Shown here: positions 60,102 through 64,000 of the stretch, piece by piece | How positions within the stretch are numbered: position 1 is the first letter of the stretch | How the letters are laid out: the number at the start of each line of letters is the position of its first letter | Source: an uncultured Ruminiclostridium sp. | GTDB lineage: Bacteria > Bacillota > Clostridia > Oscillospirales > Ruminococcaceae | Direction: 5' to 3' | NCBI GenBank assembly: GCA_947627695.1 | Contig: CANQXF010000005.1 | Location: forward strand, 104,987-168,986 | DNA length: 64,000 nucleotides | The notes under the pieces: model-generated | The model's database searches: none | Seen by the model: the letters and a program-made list of their open reading frames with translations, nothing else | What the model was told of the DNA's origin: nothing | Position numbers and translations under genes: made by a program

Positions 60102-60611
60102 CTATATATTGTTTGCGTCTGTCCAGACGTATTTTGTAAGGCTGCCTTTATTTTTCAGCTGGGGAAAATCCCACTGGCGCAGGACCTCGTACGCTCCTAT
60201 GGCAACGCTGTTGGATAAGTTAAGGCTCCTCGCCTCGTCTATCATAGGTATGCGCACGCAGCGCTCCTTATTTGCGAAAAGCAGTTCTTCAGGCAGTCCC
60301 CTGTCCTCCCTGCCGAAAAGGAGATAGGCTTTGTCGGGATATTTCACGTCACAATATGTATTCACCGCTTTGGTGGAGAAGTAGAAATATTCCCCCTCAG
60401 TCCTTGCGAAAAAATCATTCAAGCCGTCGTAGTAGGTTATGTCTAAAAAGTGCCAGTAGTCCAGCCCTGCGTGTTTCAGTTTTCTGTCGTCAACCGAAAA
60501 TCCCATAGGCTTTATCAGATGAAGTCTTGCGCCCGTCACTGCGCAGGTGCGGGCGATGTTGCCCGTGTTCTGCGGTATCTGGGGCTCTACAAGTACGATG
60601 TTCAGTTCTAT
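60102..60611 (-). CDS. trmL: tRNA (cytidine/uridine-34-2'-O)-methyltransferase TrmL
   Basis: About 169 residues. The SPOUT fold is seen in LNIVLVEPQIPQNTGNIAR, KPMGFSVDDRKLKHAGLDYW, LLFGREDRGLPEEL, RIPMI and SLNLSNSVAIGAYEVLRQW. Conserved sequence begins at LNIVLVEP, but no ATG, GTG or TTG lies in frame near it; the only ATG in frame (60719) is upstream of the gene's apparent promoter (60649-60677). The start is placed tentatively at an ATA at 60611; a CTG at 60605 is the alternative. Confidence 0.8.
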   Translation of the reverse strand: MELNIVLVEPQIPQNTGNIARTCAVTGARLHLIKPMGFSVDDRKLKHAGLDYWHFLDITYYDGLNDFFARTEGEYFYFSTKAVNTYCDVKYPDKAYLLFGREDRGLPEELLFANKERCVRIPMIDEARSLNLSNSVAIGAYEVLRQWDFPQLKNKGSLTKYVWTDANNI

Positions 60612-60648
60612 TGCGGTTCCAGCTTTCTTTAATTCGATAGATGGATAT

Positions 60649-60677
60649 ATTTTAGCATACTTTTTGGGATTTGTAAA
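60649..60677 (-). promoter_or_regulatory. Promoter of trmL-degV
   Basis: Minus strand: TTTACA (60677-60672), 17-base spacer, TAAAAT (60654-60649). It would start transcription near 60642, only about 30 bases before the conserved trmL coding sequence. Confidence 0.55.
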
Positions 60678-60684
60678 GAGCAAG

Positions 60685-60713
60685 TTGACTTTGACATAAC
60701 GGTGTGATACAAT
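60685..60713 (+). promoter_or_regulatory. Promoter of the ParB-like protein gene
   Basis: TTGACT (60685-60690), 17-base spacer, TACAAT (60708-60713), 22 bases before the start codon. It sits back to back with the trmL promoter. Confidence 0.75.
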
Positions 60714-60734
60714 CAGCATAAAGGGGTAAAGGGT

Positions 60735-61361
60735 ATGGAAATAGAAAGAATAAATTCATATGACGATAAAAGGTTTTCAAAAGAGGTGCTTTTTGAACAC
60801 GGCGCTTTTATCATAGACAAAAGCCGTACCTGTTCGTTTAAAATAACAGGCGAACGCTCTGCCCAGGTGCTTTGCGACAGCTATGAGGATATTCGGCAGG
60901 TAATAGAGCAGTTTCGCTTTTTTACGGAGCATATAACGACCTTTTATGACACAGACGGCAATATTATTGCGGAATATCCGCCCGTGGCGATGAGGGAAAT
61001 GACGATAAACGACGTTCAGCCCTCCCAGTTCTTTGTGGACAGCGATAAGCTGAAAGCGATCTCCTCTTTTATAAAAAATCCTAAAGATATAATCATTCCC
61101 GTGCTGTATGACAAGCGCTTTGGCAGATACATTTCACTTGACGGGCATACAAGGCTTTTCTTTGCCTGCAAAAAAGGCTGGGAAAAGGTGAGGGTATTTG
61201 AAAGCGAAAGCGACGATCATATTTATCATTTTGTCGACGAGGCAAGAAAAATGGGGATATTCAGCCCGAAGGATATGACCCTGCTTCCCCACAGCGAATA
61301 TGTGGAAAAGTGGGACGGGTATTGTGACGATTTTTTCGCAGGACAAGAACAGCAACACTAA
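60735..61361 (+). CDS. ParB-like domain protein, unknown function
   Basis: 208 residues. The middle carries a ParB/sulfiredoxin-like motif (IIPVLYDKRFGRYISLDGHTRLFFA), where DGHTR corresponds to the GxxR nucleotide-binding turn. There is no HTH or Noc/Spo0J extension, so it is not a chromosome partition protein. A similar arrangement is found in small uncharacterised proteins of gut Firmicutes. The monooxygenase gene follows after 12 bases. Confidence 0.65.
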   Translation: MEIERINSYDDKRFSKEVLFEHGAFIIDKSRTCSFKITGERSAQVLCDSYEDIRQVIEQFRFFTEHITTFYDTDGNIIAEYPPVAMREMTINDVQPSQFFVDSDKLKAISSFIKNPKDIIIPVLYDKRFGRYISLDGHTRLFFACKKGWEKVRVFESESDDHIYHFVDEARKMGIFSPKDMTLLPHSEYVEKWDGYCDDFFAGQEQQH

Positions 61362-61373
61362 ACGGAGGGAATT

Positions 61374-61706
61374 ATGGCAGTAACGATAAACATTTATTAC
61401 AGCGGGAAAAACGGGAACGCAAGGAAATTCGCCGAGGAAATGACCTTGTCGGGAACAGCGGATAAAATTCGTGCCGAGGAGGGAAATCTCGGCTATGATT
61501 ATTTTTTCCCTATGGCGGACGGTGAAACGGTCCTGTTGATTGACAAGTGGCAGGATCAGCGTTCGCTGGACCTGCACCACGCCTCGCCGATGATGAAAAC
61601 GATAGCGGAGCTGAGGGAAAAATACGACCTGCATATGCGGGTGGAAAGGTACGTTTCGGACGAACAGGGCGTTCCCGAAAGCGACAGGAAATTTATAAAA
61701 GATTGA
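61374..61706 (+). CDS. Antibiotic biosynthesis monooxygenase (ABM) domain protein, YgiN-like
   Basis: 110 residues forming one ferredoxin-like ABM domain: ITINIYYSGKNGNARKFAEE, then GNLGYDYFFPMADGETVLLI, DKWQDQRSLDLHHASP. The His pair in LDLHHASP and the WQDQ region are typical. Such dimers oxidise quinols or act on aromatic substrates without a cofactor. Co-transcribed with the ParB-like gene. Confidence 0.85.
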   Translation: MAVTINIYYSGKNGNARKFAEEMTLSGTADKIRAEEGNLGYDYFFPMADGETVLLIDKWQDQRSLDLHHASPMMKTIAELREKYDLHMRVERYVSDEQGVPESDRKFIKD

Positions 61707-61721
61707 TGTTGAAATATATAG

Positions 61722-61867
61722 AAAAAAGCGGCCGATATTTCGGTCGCCCTGACTGCCTGCGGCAGTCGTTGATTGAAATGGAGAGGAAACCCTGACGGTT
61801 TCCTCTCCAAGCCTCTCTTTCCCTCCGAAATTTAAGAAAAAAGCGACCGATATTTCGGTCGCCCTTT
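61722..61867. terminator. Cluster of four hairpins with duplicated terminator
   Basis: Two nearly identical hairpins (GCGGCCGA-TATT-TCGGTCGC at 61728-61747 and GCGACCGA-TATT-TCGGTCGC at 61843-61862; the surrounding 29 bases differ at one position) flank GACTGCC-TGC-GGCAGTC (61751-61767) and GGAGAGGAAACC/GGTTTCCTCTCC (61780-61808). Read on the minus strand both outer hairpins are followed by six T, so they terminate the ammonium transporter gene. Confidence 0.75.
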
Positions 61868-61903
61868 CTTTTATAACCTATGCTCGGAGGAGCAGATACA
61901 AAT

Positions 61904-63664
61904 TTACTCGTTGTCCTGCAATGCGTCGTAGCCTTCCTCGCCTGTCCTTACCTTGAGGACGTTCTCAACATCGTAGACGAATATCTTGCCGTCGCCTATC
62001 TTGCCTGTGTAGAGGGCGTTCTTTGCTGCCTGGATAACCTTTTCAACAGGCACCTTGCAAACTACTACCTCAACCTTTACCTTAGGCAGGAGCCTGGGTT
62101 CCATAGGAACGCCGCGGTAGAACTCGGTAGAGCCCTTCTGCATGCCGCAGCCCATTGTGTTGGTGACGGTCATACCTGTAATTCCTATATTGGACAAAGC
62201 GTTTTTAAGAGCCTCGAAACGCTCCAGCTTGGTGATTATCTCCACCTTTGTCATCTTCACGTCCCCTGCGGGAGCCTTGTCAGCAGGCTTATGCTCAACG
62301 GGAACGGCGTTTTCAACGCCTGCGTTTATGGTCATTACCTCATGCTCATTTTCCTCAACGGTGCCCTCAACGTGCATCATAGGAATGAAGTCGGCGTAAG
62401 AGGACAGCAGACCGTGTTCGGTAGAGTCAAGTCCCACGATCTCCTCGTGTCTGGAAACACGCAGACCGATAGTCTTTTTAAGTACGAAGAACAGTACGAA
62501 GCAGGTGACGGCCGCCCAAGCCGCTACGGTCACAAAGCCGAGAGCCTGTATTCCAAGCTGTTTGAAGCCGCCGCCGTAGAACAGACCTGTTATTCCGTCC
62601 TGACCCTTGCCTGTTGCGAAAAGTCCCACTGCAAGAGTGCCCCAGATACCGTTGAAGCAGTGAACGGCAACTGCGCCCACAGGGTCGTCTATCTTCAGCT
62701 TGTAATCCAGCAGCCATACGCCAAAGCAAACCAGAAGTCCTGCCACGATACCGATTATTGCGGAGCCCAGAGCGTCAACGTCTGCGCAGGGGGCAGTTAT
62801 TGCAACCAGACCTGCCAGCGAGCCGTTAAGCGACATTGAAACATCGGGCTTGCCGTTCTTTATCCAGGTGAACAGCATTGTGGTACAGGTAGCTACTGCG
62901 GGAGCTATTGTTGTTGTAAGGAATATCTGTCCCAGGTAATCGGTGTTCCCTGCTGCGGCGCCGTTGAAGCCGTACCAGCCGAACCAGAGAATGAACACGC
63001 CCAGTGCGCCCAAAGTCATAGAGTGACCGAGGATAGCTTTAGGCTTGCCGTCCTTGGTGAACTTGCCGATACGGGCGCCTTCCATAGCCGCACCGATGAA
63101 CGCCGCGATACCGCCAACCATATGTATTGCGGTAGAGCCTGCGAAATCAACGAAGCCAAGCTGTGCCAGCCAGCCGCCGCCCCAGATCCAGTGCGCCTCG
63201 ATAGGATAGATAACAAGGCTGATTATGCCTGAATAGATGCAGTAGGTGGAAAACTTCGTTCTTTCTGCCATTGCGCCTGAAACTATCGTTGCGGCGGTAG
63301 CGCAGAACACAAGGTTGAACACGAAGTTGTGCCACGGGAAGTTGGCGAAGTCGGTGAATATCCCCAGCGTGGGAAGTCCCAGAAATCCGCCCAGTGCGTC
63401 CTCGCCGCACATAAGCCCGAAGCCCAGCAGTGTGAACATTACCGTGCCTATGCAGAAGTCCATAAGGTTCTTCATTATAATGTTGCCTGCGTTCTTTGCT
63501 CTGGTGAAACCGCTTTCTACCATCGCAAAACCGCACTGCATAAAGAATACCAGCGCTGCTCCTATCAGGAACCAGACGCCCTCCGTGCCGAATATGGTGG
63601 TGTTGACCGCCGTCGTGACGTCGTCAGCCGCGCCTTCAGCCATTAAAGTCATAATTGTGTCCAA
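61904..63664 (-). CDS. amtB: Ammonium transporter fused to a PII signalling domain
   Basis: 586 residues from the TTG at 63664, 8 bases after AAAGGGG (alternatives: ATG at 63652 or 63643). Eleven-helix Amt domain (about 20-450) with GGWLAQLGFVDFAGSTAIHM, then a linker and a PII domain (about 475-586): MTKVEIITKLERFEALKNAL, T-loop GCGMQKGSTEFYRGVPM, LPKVKVEVVV and IFVYDVENVLKVRTGEEG. The usual uridylylated Tyr51 is replaced by Met while the Gln of the QKG turn is kept. The fusion should give built-in nitrogen control of the channel. Confidence 0.93.
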   Translation of the reverse strand: MDTIMTLMAEGAADDVTTAVNTTIFGTEGVWFLIGAALVFFMQCGFAMVESGFTRAKNAGNIIMKNLMDFCIGTVMFTLLGFGLMCGEDALGGFLGLPTLGIFTDFANFPWHNFVFNLVFCATAATIVSGAMAERTKFSTYCIYSGIISLVIYPIEAHWIWGGGWLAQLGFVDFAGSTAIHMVGGIAAFIGAAMEGARIGKFTKDGKPKAILGHSMTLGALGVFILWFGWYGFNGAAAGNTDYLGQIFLTTTIAPAVATCTTMLFTWIKNGKPDVSMSLNGSLAGLVAITAPCADVDALGSAIIGIVAGLLVCFGVWLLDYKLKIDDPVGAVAVHCFNGIWGTLAVGLFATGKGQDGITGLFYGGGFKQLGIQALGFVTVAAWAAVTCFVLFFVLKKTIGLRVSRHEEIVGLDSTEHGLLSSYADFIPMMHVEGTVEENEHEVMTINAGVENAVPVEHKPADKAPAGDVKMTKVEIITKLERFEALKNALSNIGITGMTVTNTMGCGMQKGSTEFYRGVPMEPRLLPKVKVEVVVCKVPVEKVIQAAKNALYTGKIGDGKIFVYDVENVLKVRTGEEGYDALQDNE

Positions 63665-63701
63665 AGTGATTGCCCCTTTCTCTTTATATCCTGAATAACG
63701 A

Positions 63702-63750
63702 AAAGGAGCTTTTGTCTCCCCGCACAACACGGGTGTACAAAAGCTCCTTT
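63702..63750 (-). promoter_or_regulatory. Leader hairpin of the ammonium transporter mRNA
   Basis: A perfect 14-bp stem (AAAGGAGCTTTTGT at 63750-63737 on the minus strand, ACAAAAGCTCCTTT at 63715-63702) with a smaller CCCG/CGGG hairpin in its loop lies directly after the transcription start. A short T-run follows. It may be an attenuator or protect the 5' end of the mRNA. Confidence 0.65.
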
Positions 63751-63763
63751 GCTTTATGTTCAT

Positions 63764-63792
63764 ATTATAATCGCCAAGGCGGATTTTGTCAA
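63764..63792 (-). promoter_or_regulatory. Promoter of the ammonium transporter gene
   Basis: Consensus TTGACA (63792-63787), 17-base spacer, TATAAT (63769-63764) on the minus strand. Confidence 0.9.
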
Positions 63793-63904
63793 TAGATTTT
63801 TGCAAGTTTTTTGTTTAAATCTTGCATTTTGTTGAAATTTTATAGGATTTTTAGGGTAGGTCAATAGGTTTTTTGCAATTTTAACAATCAGGACTGGCAA
63901 AACA

Positions 63905-64000
63905 GACGGGTGCGGGGACCCTGCCTTTACCGCTGGGGAAAACCTTTCTGAAGAAAGGTTATTCCCCAGACCCCTTTCCAAAGACTTTTAATGATTTTTT
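63905..64000. repeat. MITE-like palindromic element, copy B (runs off the window)
   Basis: From 63924 to the window end it matches 21072-21148 base for base over 77 positions, including the TGGGGAAAACCTTTC hairpin. The left end (GGTGCGGGGACC) differs from copy A. The rest lies outside the window. The 63806-63904 stretch before it is AT-rich and holds no gene. Confidence 0.8.

Overview
The window looks like a chromosomal segment of a Gram-positive anaerobe of the class Clostridia, most like the Ruminococcus/Oscillospiraceae group. The reasons are [FeFe]-hydrogenase maturation genes (hydE, hydG and a TM1266-type regulator), a BclA-like collagen protein, a Firmicutes-type division and cell-wall (dcw) cluster with a PASTA-bearing PBP, a meso-diaminopimelate-type MurE, and purine-rich ribosome binding sites and TTGACA-17-TATAAT promoters throughout. 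I would not name a species.

Layout. (1) 1-4153, minus: an ECF sigma factor and its membrane-anchored partner, then a membrane protein, an ABC ATPase and two FtsX-type permeases, probably a regulated stress or peptide transport unit. (2) 4258-11713: an accessory island. It holds a sigma-gene remnant, a 52-bp repeat, a type I-C effector operon (cas5-cas8c-cas7-cas3, with no cas1/2/4 and no array), structured intergenic DNA, a second identical copy of the 52-bp repeat, a possible immunity gene with a broken toxin-like remnant, and tRNA-Leu(UAA). (3) 11804-17406: collagen-like surface protein, fucO, a GT4 glycosyltransferase and a Ca2+/cation antiporter. (4) 17414-21045: the hydrogenase maturation operon behind a clear two-state RNA leader. 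(5) 21052-34380: acetyltransferase, cyclophilin, transglutaminase-like protein, sugar-type ABC ATPase, membrane lipase, asparagine synthetase and a heterodimeric ABC exporter, separated by multi-arm palindromic repeats. (6) 34471-47896, minus: dcw cluster mraZ-rsmH-ftsL-spoVD/pbp-murE-mraY-ftsW-murG-murA-ftsQ-ftsZ, without murF, murD, murC or ftsA. (7) 47963-54129, minus: a four-gene unit led by a degenerate SNF2-like helicase and a GHKL ATPase. (8) 54274-58692, minus: glycolytic operon pgk-(pentapeptide-like)-tpiA-gpmI. (9) 58820-63792: small genes, DegV, TrmL, a ParB-like protein, a monooxygenase and an ammonium transporter fused to a PII domain.

Most interesting items: the array-less, rearranged type I-C operon whose Cas5 lacks the known catalytic residues and which is bracketed by identical repeats with a CRISPR-repeat-like stem; an unclassified riboswitch-like leader in front of the hydrogenase maturation genes; two four-way-junction repeats at 23.8 and 30.6 kb whose arms have the same lengths but covarying sequences; the pseudo-helicase/GHKL pair; and a divergent FtsZ. 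All calls come from reading the sequence and from remembered family features; no database search was run.
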